In this document: piece after piece, positions 36,322 through 43,932 of the stretch
Position numbering within the stretch: the first letter of the stretch is position 1
Layout: every line of letters starts with the position of its first letter
Translations under genes and position numbers: made by a program
The notes under the pieces: model-generated
What the model was told of the DNA's origin: nothing
The model's input: only the letters and a program-made list of their open reading frames with translations
Databases searched by the model: none
NCBI RefSeq assembly: GCF_047922965.1
Contig: NZ_CP150481.1
Span: 3,906,001 to 3,970,000 of the forward strand
DNA length: 64,000 nt
Direction: 5' to 3'
From: Neptunicella plasticusilytica
Lineage (GTDB): Bacteria; Pseudomonadota; Gammaproteobacteria; Enterobacterales; Alteromonadaceae

Positions 36322-38529
36322 TTAGAAAAAGGCTCTGAAAGTGAGTGTAATGACTCGACTGGCGCTTTCGTCTTCTTTCTCCAGCTCACCAATGTTTCGG
36401 TTAATATGATTTTCCAGAATTTCAGCGGCCGAATCGCCATCATAGTTGTCAAAACGCTCAATTTTGTGTGCATTCAACAAGTTCGTTGCGGTTAAACGTA
36501 GTACGTAATCATCGCCAAAACGTTTTTCAACGAAAACTTCGAGGTTGCCGTCGTAACTCAGCTCTACATCACGGTCGATATCCACCGACAAGCTATCCCC
36601 CTGTTTCTGATAGCTGAATCCCATACTGGTATTCCATTCAGGAATATTGTGTGTGACACCAAAGTTATAAATATAGTTGGACTGATCTCTGAAACGACGC
36701 TCCCGGCCGGTAAACTGATCGGTAATTTTAGAGTCCAGCAAAGTCAGGTTAGCAAATAAACCGGTGTTATCCGACAGCGGTTTATTCAAATCCATCTCCA
36801 GGCCCCAGATACTGCCATCGCCGGCATTATCATAGGAAAACAGAATACCACCACCAGGCGCAGTCCCCACACCAACATCTTCAATTACATCAGTCACATC
36901 CCGGTAGAAGGCATTTATCCCGAATATTCCGCGCCCGGCCAGACTGCGTTCGTAGCCGATATCCAACCCTAGTGATACTTCGTCTTTCAAATCCGGGTTA
37001 CCTTGTTTGGCATCTCCGTCTTCCGGTTCATCGAATTCAATAGTGGGTGACAACTGTTTAAAGTCAGGACGTCGTACCGTTCGAGCCACACTGATACGCA
37101 AGGTATTGTCGTCATCAAATTTCTTGGAAAAATGTGCTGACGGATTAATATGTGTATCTGAAGTATCTTCGCTAATTGACATACTGCTGATAGAACGACT
37201 GGTATGCTCGACACGCAACCCCAGTTCCAGTTGGGCATCATTGTCAAAGCTCATTTGACCTAGTAGGTAGCCGTCCAGACGCTTTTCCTCGACGTCGTAG
37301 GTTTGTTCTAAATCAATACCTTCAATTGCACCGCTGTCGGAATCGACTTCAAATTCAATCAGCGCCTCCTCACGTTTTTTACGTGAACCATCGATACCGG
37401 TTTTCAGCTCGATACCGCCATCCAACATATGCTTGATTGAGGTAGTAAAGAGTATTTCCGAATCGGTAGTATCCAAATCCTCCAGACCATCGTACTCCCA
37501 TGGGTCATCATCAGCCCCCTTTGCCAGCGCAATCACATCTTCGGTGCTGGTAATTCTGCTGTAGTTAAACGACGTCTCCCATTCGGTGTCTGTGCCAAGT
37601 TCGGTATTATAGATGGCACCGACAATGTAGGAATCTTCATCGATATCAACGGATTCGTCAGTTATTTCATCTAATAAAAACTCACCGTCTTCGATTTCCC
37701 ATACCGTCTCGGTCTGATGTTCCTGTCTTTTGGTGGAAACATAGTTGGCTGACAGATCCAGAGTAGAGATATCACTGAGCATGTAAGTCAAATTGGCACT
37801 CAACGACACATCATCACTATCACGTACGTCATCTTCCCGCTCTTCTTCTTTTTGGGTACCATCAGGTTCATAGCGGCGTTCGTATTTCAGTTTAGGGACA
37901 TAACGCTCCTGGAAACTGGCAGAGACATTCCATGCAGTATTATTTGTATCTCCGCTATAACCGAAAGCACCGCTGCCACGTAATTTGTTATCATCAAATC
38001 GTAATAACCCCAGCCGTGCATTGCCACCTTCAAAACTGGCACCATCCTTTAAAATAATATTAATGGTACCGCCAACACCCTGGCTATCCTGATCAGCACT
38101 GGGACTGCGGATAATTTCAATGCTCTTCACCATCTCTGCCGGAATACGGTCAACAAAAACGGCACGGTCCGAACCACTACTGGGCACTTTACGACCATTG
38201 ATCAGGATTTGAGTATAGCCTGCTCCCAAACCACGCATTTGTGGTGCGTCGTACTCACCTACATCGCTGCTGAATGAAATACCGGGGGTACGTTTCAACA
38301 TATCACCAACAGACGTGGGTTCGAATTGTTGGAAAAACTCGACGCCATAGGCCAGGGCAGGAGAAACTGTCGCAGTTCTATCCCGGAATACCGGCGTACC
38401 GACGACCTGAATTTGTTCTACATCTTGCGATTCTTGTGCTTGTACATTACCTGTCACGGCAGATAGCAATATTAACGAAATACAGCCACTTAGATATTTC
38501 GTTTTGCTTTGTGGGCCTTTAATGTTCAC
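36322..38529 (-). CDS. TonB-dependent outer-membrane receptor
   Basis: After a signal peptide ending in VQAQ come a TonB box-like IEQIQVVGTP-type segment (here VEQIQVVGTP), the plug (VGDMLKRTPGISFSS, LINGRKVPSSG, IEIIRSPSADQDSQGVGGTINI) and a beta-barrel ending in aromatic RAFF, the outer-membrane insertion signal. About 735 residues. A GTG at 38529 has GAGGGG seven bases upstream; an ATG at 38544 is in frame but lacks a good site. First gene of the phosphoesterase/transporter/IMPase run. Cargo is probably phytate or a lower inositol phosphate by context; it could also be a metal chelate. Confidence 0.88.
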   Translation of the reverse strand: MNIKGPQSKTKYLSGCISLILLSAVTGNVQAQESQDVEQIQVVGTPVFRDRTATVSPALAYGVEFFQQFEPTSVGDMLKRTPGISFSSDVGEYDAPQMRGLGAGYTQILINGRKVPSSGSDRAVFVDRIPAEMVKSIEIIRSPSADQDSQGVGGTINIILKDGASFEGGNARLGLLRFDDNKLRGSGAFGYSGDTNNTAWNVSASFQERYVPKLKYERRYEPDGTQKEEEREDDVRDSDDVSLSANLTYMLSDISTLDLSANYVSTKRQEHQTETVWEIEDGEFLLDEITDESVDIDEDSYIVGAIYNTELGTDTEWETSFNYSRITSTEDVIALAKGADDDPWEYDGLEDLDTTDSEILFTTSIKHMLDGGIELKTGIDGSRKKREEALIEFEVDSDSGAIEGIDLEQTYDVEEKRLDGYLLGQMSFDNDAQLELGLRVEHTSRSISSMSISEDTSDTHINPSAHFSKKFDDDNTLRISVARTVRRPDFKQLSPTIEFDEPEDGDAKQGNPDLKDEVSLGLDIGYERSLAGRGIFGINAFYRDVTDVIEDVGVGTAPGGGILFSYDNAGDGSIWGLEMDLNKPLSDNTGLFANLTLLDSKITDQFTGRERRFRDQSNYIYNFGVTHNIPEWNTSMGFSYQKQGDSLSVDIDRDVELSYDGNLEVFVEKRFGDDYVLRLTATNLLNAHKIERFDNYDGDSAAEILENHINRNIGELEKEDESASRVITLTFRAFF

Positions 38530-38703
38530 TTTGCATCCCCTCATCTAGTCTCAAGTTTTAATATTTTTTAGAAACTGACTGTTCTCAATGCATTAACCAA
38601 GGCTTGTTGCAAATTCAGTCTATGCGCTGCCCTTTCTAATGCGTCGTCAGCTTTTGGTGTTGCTATATGGTCGTAGTCTCACCTGTCGCTTCACATTATC
38701 AGG

Positions 38704-38718
38704 ATTGACCCGGTCAAT
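38704..38718. promoter_or_regulatory. 15-bp palindrome upstream of the TonB receptor
   Basis: ATTGACC-C-GGTCAAT is a perfect inverted repeat with a single central base, about 175 bases upstream of the receptor start. It differs from the GGAA-N6-TTCC motif, so a second regulator may act here, for instance the response regulator encoded farther down the same strand. Binding protein unknown. Confidence 0.45.
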
Positions 38719-38749
38719 ATAGAATTTTTTTTTCACATTATCAAGTATT

Positions 38750-38763
38750 GGAATGTACGTTTC
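38750..38763. promoter_or_regulatory. Candidate IolR operator upstream of the TonB receptor operon
   Basis: GGAA-TGTACG-TTTC matches the palindromic motif GGAA-N6-TTCC in 7 of 8 positions. It lies about 220 bases upstream of the receptor start. Confidence 0.5.
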
Positions 38764-38911
38764 GTTAACAAATTTTATATTTTCCTTAAACATAAATTTA
38801 ATCATATGTTTTATAAGGATTTTTTAGAATAAGATAGGAGCTGTAAAAAACAGCTTTGAGCTGAAAAAATTAATAAAATGTTAAAATTTAGTTCCACCAG
38901 GCATAAATTAT

Positions 38912-38925
38912 GGAATTAATTTTCT
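38912..38925. promoter_or_regulatory. Candidate IolR operator (weaker placement)
   Basis: GGAA-TTAATT-TTCT, 7 of 8 matches to GGAA-N6-TTCC. It is between the iolG terminator and the receptor promoter, so its role is less clear than that of the other sites. Confidence 0.35.
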
Positions 38926-38960
38926 ATAAAATATCCTCACTGTGTCACACAGTGAGGATA
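38926..38960 (-). terminator. Rho-independent terminator of the iolB-iolG unit
   Basis: A 13-bp perfect stem (38932-38944 with 38948-38960, loop TCA on the plus strand) is followed on the minus strand by TTTTAT. It lies 40 bases after the iolG stop. Confidence 0.85.
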
Positions 38961-38999
38961 ATCAGTAGCTTCAAGCTGGAAGAAATAATGCTGGCAGAT

Positions 39000-39992
39000 T
39001 TACAGTTGAACCGGTAAACCTGTATCGAGGGATTGCTGGGCAGCATCAGCTAATCGCTGAGCCTGCAAACCGTCCGTAAAGGAAGGAGACGGCTGAGTCC
39101 CGTCATTCACGGCCTGGATAAAACTGTCCAGTTGTGCCTGATAAGCTTGTTGATAACGTTCGATAAAAAACGGATTCAATGGACTATGTGCTGCGGTTGA
39201 TTCGGCAGTGGAAACACTCACCGCATGAGGTAGCGGATTGGTTGACTGCAACATTCCTCCGGCTCCGAAGGCTTCAATCCGCTGGTCATAGCCATACACG
39301 CACCGGCGTGAACCGTTAATATGGCAAAGTTTCCCGGACTCGGTTTTCAGTGTCAGCATCACGCTATCCACATCACCGAACTGGGCCAGATCGGGATCAA
39401 TCAGGGTACTACCGATGGCATGCACCTGTACCACTTCTTCTCCGGTAATAAAGCGCAACATATCAAAATCATGAATGATCATATCGCGAAATATACCACC
39501 TGAATGACGTAAATATTCCGCCGGCGCAATGTCAGGATCCCGACTGGTGATAACAAGTTGCTGTAGCTCGCCAATGCTTCCGTCTGATAGCTGGCGTTGC
39601 AAGCTGGCATGTGTCGGGTCAAAACGGCGATTAAAACCTATTTGAATCGGTACCTTACAATCTTTAATTTGCTCCCAACAATCAGCCACCAGACTACTGC
39701 TCAGATCGATCGGTTTTTCACACAAAATTGCCTTGCCGGCTTTGGCCCCCTGAATAATAAAACCAACATGGGTATCGGTAGACGTTGCGATCAAAAGAGC
39801 ATCCACGCGAGAGTCCTGTAATATAACATCCACAGAATCAACGGCGGTTGCCTGGTACTTTTCTGCCAGTGCCATTGCAGATGGACTGTGAGTATCAAAC
39901 ACATAACTTAATTGGGCCTGGGGTGACGCAGCAATCAGTCCAGCATGCATCTTGCCGATTCTGCCGGCTCCTAACAACGCGAAATTAATCAT
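39000..39992 (-). CDS. iolG: Inositol 2-dehydrogenase
   Basis: The 330-residue Gfo/Idh/MocA enzyme has the NAD motif LLGAGRIGKMH (Gly8-x-Gly-x-x-Gly13), the EKPIDLS catalytic-lysine motif and the later GFNRRFDP and GGIFRDMIIHDFDM typical of IolG. It oxidises myo-inositol to 2-keto-myo-inositol (inosose), the first pathway step, in the cytoplasm. It starts nine bases after iolB with GAGG upstream. A second enzyme of this superfamily lies at 48510; this one looks closer to classical IolG. Confidence 0.9.
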   Translation of the reverse strand: MINFALLGAGRIGKMHAGLIAASPQAQLSYVFDTHSPSAMALAEKYQATAVDSVDVILQDSRVDALLIATSTDTHVGFIIQGAKAGKAILCEKPIDLSSSLVADCWEQIKDCKVPIQIGFNRRFDPTHASLQRQLSDGSIGELQQLVITSRDPDIAPAEYLRHSGGIFRDMIIHDFDMLRFITGEEVVQVHAIGSTLIDPDLAQFGDVDSVMLTLKTESGKLCHINGSRRCVYGYDQRIEAFGAGGMLQSTNPLPHAVSVSTAESTAAHSPLNPFFIERYQQAYQAQLDSFIQAVNDGTQPSPSFTDGLQAQRLADAAQQSLDTGLPVQL

Positions 39993-40001
39993 TTATTATC
40001 C

Positions 40002-40811
40002 TCATTTAGACTTGTCGATGATCCACTCATGGGCAGGATCGTTTTTGAATACCCAATGTCTCGTAGGGCCTGCCATTACATTTAAATAGTACAAATCATA
40101 GCCGTGAGGCACGCCTACAGGGTGATAGCCACAAGGCACCATCACCACGCTGTTATGCTCGACACAGATGGTCTCGTCAATGCTGCGGTCATCGGTATAA
40201 ACGCGCTGAAAAGCGAAGCCTTGTTCGGGATTCAGCTTGTGAAAATAGGTTTCTTCCAATGAACTTTCATCAGGTAAATTGTCACTGTCGTGCTTGTGCG
40301 GTGGATAGCTGGACCAGTTGCCATCAGGAGTAATGACTTCAACAACCAACAGTTTTTCCGCATCCATATTGGCAAACAGGATATTACATACATGCCGCTG
40401 ATTAGTGCCGCTACCACGCAGTTCATATGTGCAGTCTTCCGGTTTGATTAACCGGGTAGGATACCGGCCGGTAGCCGGAGCGCGACAAATGGCAACTTCC
40501 ACAGCGGTAACAGCGGTGACGTCCATCTGCTCACCCGGGGGGGTATAAACGCTGTAGGGCGCTTTCTTGTCGAAAACTGACATCCGTTCACCCAATGATG
40601 ACCAGGACTGGCTATGAGTTGATACATCAGCCACGCCGCTTAAGATCACCATGCAACTTTCCTGATCTGGACTGCTAAAATGCTTGCTTTGGCCTGCAGA
40701 CAATTGATGCACTTCAAAACCGACGTAATTCCAGTTAGCGGATTGTGGCGTCACTTGCTGAATGCAGCCATTGCTATCTAAATTGCCGGGACGGCTATGT
40801 AAATATGACAT
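40002..40811 (-). CDS. iolB: 5-deoxy-glucuronate isomerase
   Basis: The 269-residue double cupin has the IolB text: SYLHSRPGNLDSNG at the start, NWSSYPPHKHD as the metal-binding cupin motif, and CGYHPVGVPHGYDLYYLNVMAGP (abbreviated here: HPVGVPHGYDLYYLN) near the end. It isomerises 5-deoxy-glucuronate to 2-deoxy-5-keto-gluconate, the substrate of IolC. It is 44 bases downstream of the iolR stop and upstream of iolG on the same strand, so iolR-iolB-iolG probably form one operon. Confidence 0.95.
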   Translation of the reverse strand: MSYLHSRPGNLDSNGCIQQVTPQSANWNYVGFEVHQLSAGQSKHFSSPDQESCMVILSGVADVSTHSQSWSSLGERMSVFDKKAPYSVYTPPGEQMDVTAVTAVEVAICRAPATGRYPTRLIKPEDCTYELRGSGTNQRHVCNILFANMDAEKLLVVEVITPDGNWSSYPPHKHDSDNLPDESSLEETYFHKLNPEQGFAFQRVYTDDRSIDETICVEHNSVVMVPCGYHPVGVPHGYDLYYLNVMAGPTRHWVFKNDPAHEWIIDKSK

Positions 40812-40855
40812 TTTCTACCTCTTGATGAATACGGTTAAATCGCCCCGGCCTCTGT

Positions 40856-41677
40856 CTAATGTGCCAAACTGATGGCCAATGATTGCACCAGGCACATTGT
40901 CGCGGTGAGCGATCGGAATGAGTAAATCTCGGCTTCCTTCACGGTAAAACAGACTGTGGCATGCTCTTTTAACGGACTTAGCGGGCTGTCTGTAAACAAG
41001 ATAATGGGAGTCCCCTTGGCTATCGCTGCATCCACCGTCGACTGGGTTTCGCTGGCATAAGGATGGAAACTGATTACGATAACTGCGTCTTTTTGCCGAA
41101 TAAGGTGTTCCTGTTCTTTATGCATGCCACCAACCCCGTCCAGCAAATAGCAGCGAACATTGATATGGTTAAGCAAATAAGCCAGATAGCTGGCGATAGG
41201 GAAGGAACGGCGGACAGCCTTAACATGAATGATGTCGGCGTTTGACAAAATAGCGCGCGCCCGCTCCAGATCGTCAGGATCAATGTTATCTTTCAGGTAG
41301 GTCATCGCATGGCTATTCGCCTGGCTAAACTGATCAAGTAGCTTGCTGCTGGCATTTTGATTGTCCAAAGCACTGTCATCCTGCACCAGCTTGATGCGAT
41401 CTTCGTAACTGGACGATTCTTGCAGCAACTTTTTCTGAAACAGTTTTTGCATATCACTGAATCCGGAAAACCCGAAAGCGTTGGCAAACCTGATCAAGGT
41501 GGACGGATGCACATTAGCGTCCTTGGCGATCATCACAACAGTACCAAAAGCAATGCCATTCGGATTTTCCAGCACATACTCGGCGACCTGCTGGAGTCGC
41601 TTGCTCAGCTTGGAAAACTTCTGGGTAATTTCTGCATTTAGCTCTTCAAGAGCCGACGCCGTTTTCGCATTCATCAT
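40856..41677 (-). CDS. iolR: RpiR-family regulator, probable repressor of inositol genes
   Basis: An N-terminal RpiR helix-turn-helix (VVMIAKDANVHPSTLIRFANAFGF region, key residues HPSTLIRFAN) is followed by a SIS sugar-phosphate domain (IHVKAVRRSFPIA, VIVISFHPYA). The ATG at 41677 has GGAAG 11 bases upstream; a GTG at 41689 is less well placed. About 273 residues. It heads the iolB-iolG operon. RpiR-type IolR proteins of Salmonella and rhizobia repress inositol genes and respond to a pathway intermediate. The GGAA-N6-TTCC sites around the locus fit this role. Confidence 0.88.
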   Translation of the reverse strand: MMNAKTASALEELNAEITQKFSKLSKRLQQVAEYVLENPNGIAFGTVVMIAKDANVHPSTLIRFANAFGFSGFSDMQKLFQKKLLQESSSYEDRIKLVQDDSALDNQNASSKLLDQFSQANSHAMTYLKDNIDPDDLERARAILSNADIIHVKAVRRSFPIASYLAYLLNHINVRCYLLDGVGGMHKEQEHLIRQKDAVIVISFHPYASETQSTVDAAIAKGTPIILFTDSPLSPLKEHATVCFTVKEAEIYSFRSLTATMCLVQSLAISLAH

Positions 41678-41730
41678 TTTGTAACTCACTTCCTATGACA
41701 AGACAGATTTGAAATATAAAGGATTAAAAT

Positions 41731-41744
41731 AAAACATACATTCC
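41731..41744. promoter_or_regulatory. Candidate IolR operator before iolR (degenerate)
   Basis: AAAA-CATACA-TTCC has one full half-site of GGAA-N6-TTCC (6 of 8 overall) and shares ACATTCC with the perfect site at 42829. It lies 54 bases upstream of iolR, where it would allow autorepression. Confidence 0.4.
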
Positions 41745-41797
41745 AAAAATCAATATTCGTGAAATACAGCGTCGATTTTTTAAGCTTATTGTCATGA

Positions 41798-42754
41798 TTA
41801 GCGCACGGTTCCAGACAGCGTTATGACCGAATTCACATTGTTTTTGTCAATGAATGCCGGTCCGGAGTCCATGTCATTGGCCGGAATAATGCCATAACGC
41901 TTATACAGCGCTAACATCACGACTGGCATATAACCTTGCAAATAGGGTTGTTGATCAACAGAAAAGGCGATGCTGCCCTGCTCGATAGCATGGGTAATTT
42001 CATCACTGAGGTCAAAGGTACTAAAATGAATTTTCCCCGCCAGGCGGATTTTATCCAGTAAACGAATAACCGGCGTGGCAGATGTCGGTCCCAGCGTCAG
42101 AATGCCATTTGTTGCGGGATGACGACGTAAATAGGCCTGTACTTTCTTTTCAATATGAGTGGGATCCTGTGATGAATCAATCATGCTATTGCCCAGTTTA
42201 ATACCAAGAGCATCAGCATATCCCTGACAGCGTTCCACGGAAGAGGGGTTGGTAATGTAATGATTCACACATACAAAATGACTCACACCGGCTTGTTTGG
42301 CTTTTTGACCGGCACCATACCCCGCCTGATATTCAGGCTGGCCAATATGTAGCAATGCTCCTAATGCCTGACTTTGTTGATGTGTGCCAGAATTAATGGT
42401 GATCAATGGAATTTTTTTTCGTAACGCTTTTTCCAGCGGTTTCTTTAGCACATCAAAATCGGCAATAGTTACAATTAACCCATCCGGGTTTGAGGCTACA
42501 GATTGTTCAACAATGCGTGCCATATCAGCCAAATCACCACTTGCCGGATTACGATATAAAACTTCAACGCCCATTATGTCACCCGCTTCTTTCACAGCAT
42601 TCTTGACCGTATTCCACCAAGGATCGGAATCTGGTGCGTGACTGATCATAATAAAACGCTCATTCTCGGCATAAACATAGGATGGCTGCAATACGACGAA
42701 GCTTGCCGACAACAGCAATAAAATACTTGATAATCTGTTACGCTGGCTCATCAT
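41798..42754 (-). CDS. Periplasmic sugar/inositol-binding protein (IbpA-like)
   Basis: A signal peptide ending in VYAENE precedes a type I periplasmic binding fold of the ribose/inositol group: SHAPDSDPWWNTVKNAVKEA, then VEQSVASNPDGLIVTIAD, and a hinge near FSTFDLSDEI. The length, 318 residues, is standard. It should deliver free myo-inositol to the permease and ATPase encoded at 46498-48513, from which it is separated and oppositely oriented. A perfect GGAA-N6-TTCC site is 75 bases upstream of its start, so it belongs to the inositol regulon. Confidence 0.85.
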   Translation of the reverse strand: MMSQRNRLSSILLLLSASFVVLQPSYVYAENERFIMISHAPDSDPWWNTVKNAVKEAGDIMGVEVLYRNPASGDLADMARIVEQSVASNPDGLIVTIADFDVLKKPLEKALRKKIPLITINSGTHQQSQALGALLHIGQPEYQAGYGAGQKAKQAGVSHFVCVNHYITNPSSVERCQGYADALGIKLGNSMIDSSQDPTHIEKKVQAYLRRHPATNGILTLGPTSATPVIRLLDKIRLAGKIHFSTFDLSDEITHAIEQGSIAFSVDQQPYLQGYMPVVMLALYKRYGIIPANDMDSGPAFIDKNNVNSVITLSGTVR

Positions 42755-42828
42755 TCACACTCATGTTAAAAACAGGTTTGACCGTTACAAACCAATAATC
42801 AAAATAATATTCTATACTCTAAATATTT

Positions 42829-42842
42829 GGAATATACATTCC
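42829..42842. promoter_or_regulatory. Candidate IolR operator, perfect dyad
   Basis: GGAA-TATACA-TTCC is an exact match to GGAA-N6-TTCC, extended to GGAAT-N4-ATTCC. It is 75 bases upstream of the binding-protein start on the minus strand. Confidence 0.65.
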
Positions 42843-42948
42843 ATATTAGCGATTCAATTGCTAAACTGTCAATAGCTGCTTAATTATTTTTACCTTAAAA
42901 AGGCAGCAGACAATGGGCACCAATTACATAGGGTTATCCCGCCATATA

Positions 42949-43217
42949 TATATACCCAATCAACCTGAAGATACGCGTTTCAGCGGGAAGTTAAAGCCAT
43001 TTAGACAAGGCGACTGTTTGTAGGTCTAGTGGGTCTAAATCAAAAATAGTCAACACAGTATAAATGGCTTTAAAACCCGCCAGAATGGAGCGTCTGGGGC
43101 ACTGTACTTCTGCGTTATCGCCTTTCGCAAGGTGGACACATGGCTTCAAGACGATGCCTTGAATTACAGCACCCCAGTCGCTCTGAATCGTGCATCTTCA
43201 GGTTGATTGGGTATATA
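42949..43217. mobile_element. MITE-like element with 29-bp terminal inverted repeats
   Basis: The ends 42949-42977 and 43189-43217 are inverted copies (core TATATACCCAATCAACCTG) with two mismatches in 29. Inside are two further nested hairpins: TTAAAGCCATTTA (42991-43003) with TAAATGGCTTTAA (43061-43073), flanked by GCGGG/CCCGC, and CTGGGGCACTGTA (43094-43106) with TACAGCACCCCAG (43165-43177, two mismatches). No open frame is present. The ends sit in a TA-rich stretch, so a TA-type target duplication cannot be told from the ends. Most likely a non-autonomous transposed element; a structured RNA is an alternative. Confidence 0.75.
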
Positions 43218-43290
43218 CAATTGAAGATCGCTCAACTTAGAAACAGATTGACCAACGCAGAGGTAGTATTCAATTGAAACAAGGTTCTAT

Positions 43291-43932
43291 ATGTCGCAGT
43301 TACTAATCATTTTTGATGTGGATGGCACACTGGTAGACAGCGAGTTTTTATGTTGTCAGGCTCTTAACGACCTCATTCCGACCATAGCACAGAGCACTGA
43401 AGAGCTGGTTACGTTGTATCGAGGTCGAAAGTTACTGGATATTTTTGCCGATATCGAACATCGTTATAACGTCCGGTTAGACAATGCCTTTGAGCCTAAG
43501 TATCGCCTACGGGTAGCGGAACTGTTCTCGATGCATCTACAACCTTTTGCAGGCGTAATTGACATGTTGGAAAGTTTGCCTTTTGCCTGTTGTATTGCTT
43601 CCAATGGCCCTAAACATAAAATTCGCCATGCACTGTCCACGACAGGGCTAAGCCAATACTTTGGCGACAAACTTTATAGTGCCTACTGCGTGAATGCTTG
43701 GAAACCAGACCCGGCGTTATTTTTATACGCCGCCAGCCAAATGGGTTTCTCACCACAACAATGTATCGTAATTGAAGACAGCCTAGTTGGCATTCAAGCC
43801 GCTGAAGCTGCCAATATGCGAGCATTGCGTTTTTTACCAAGCGATGTGTTACCCATTCAAGCTAATACATTTTCCCATATGGAACAATTGATCCCATTGC
43901 TGAATAGCCTCAATTCATCCAAGCATAACTGA
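43291..43932 (+). CDS. HAD-superfamily phosphatase
   Basis: The DxD motif IIFDVDGTLVDSE (Asp9 and Asp11), the mid Thr/Ser region (CCIASNGPKHKI), the Lys in NAWKPDP and the late VIEDSLVGIQAAEAANM identify a beta-phosphoglucomutase/phosphoglycolate-phosphatase type HAD. At 213 residues with a helical cap it acts on small sugar-phosphate-like molecules in the cytoplasm. Its 3' end overlaps the converging DUF5916 gene by 23 bases. It could have a role in the inositol locus, but no substrate can be assigned. Confidence 0.85.
   Translation: MSQLLIIFDVDGTLVDSEFLCCQALNDLIPTIAQSTEELVTLYRGRKLLDIFADIEHRYNVRLDNAFEPKYRLRVAELFSMHLQPFAGVIDMLESLPFACCIASNGPKHKIRHALSTTGLSQYFGDKLYSAYCVNAWKPDPALFLYAASQMGFSPQQCIVIEDSLVGIQAAEAANMRALRFLPSDVLPIQANTFSHMEQLIPLLNSLNSSKHN

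Larger units (their letters stand above)
38530..38999. other. Intergenic region with regulatory sites and the iolG terminator
   Basis: No gene is visible in about 470 bases. The region is AT-rich and holds a palindrome at 38704, two GGAA-N6-TTCC-like sites at 38750 and 38912, and a strong hairpin at 38932. It carries the promoter of the TonB-receptor operon and the 3' end of the iolB-iolG transcript. Confidence 0.75.
42755..43290. other. Intergenic region with IolR site and MITE-like element
   Basis: No coding frame of note. It contains the promoter side of the binding-protein gene with a perfect GGAA-N6-TTCC dyad at 42829, then the 269-bp inverted-repeat element at 42949-43217, then the leader of the HAD gene. 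Confidence 0.8.

Noticed and set aside
36246..36473. Short minus-strand open frame over the end of the TonB receptor gene
   Set aside because: It overlaps the conserved C-terminal barrel in another frame and has no recognisable product.
42755..43290. Hidden small protein gene in the gap with the inverted-repeat element
   Set aside because: No frame with a ribosome site and plausible composition; the sequence is explained by nested inverted repeats.
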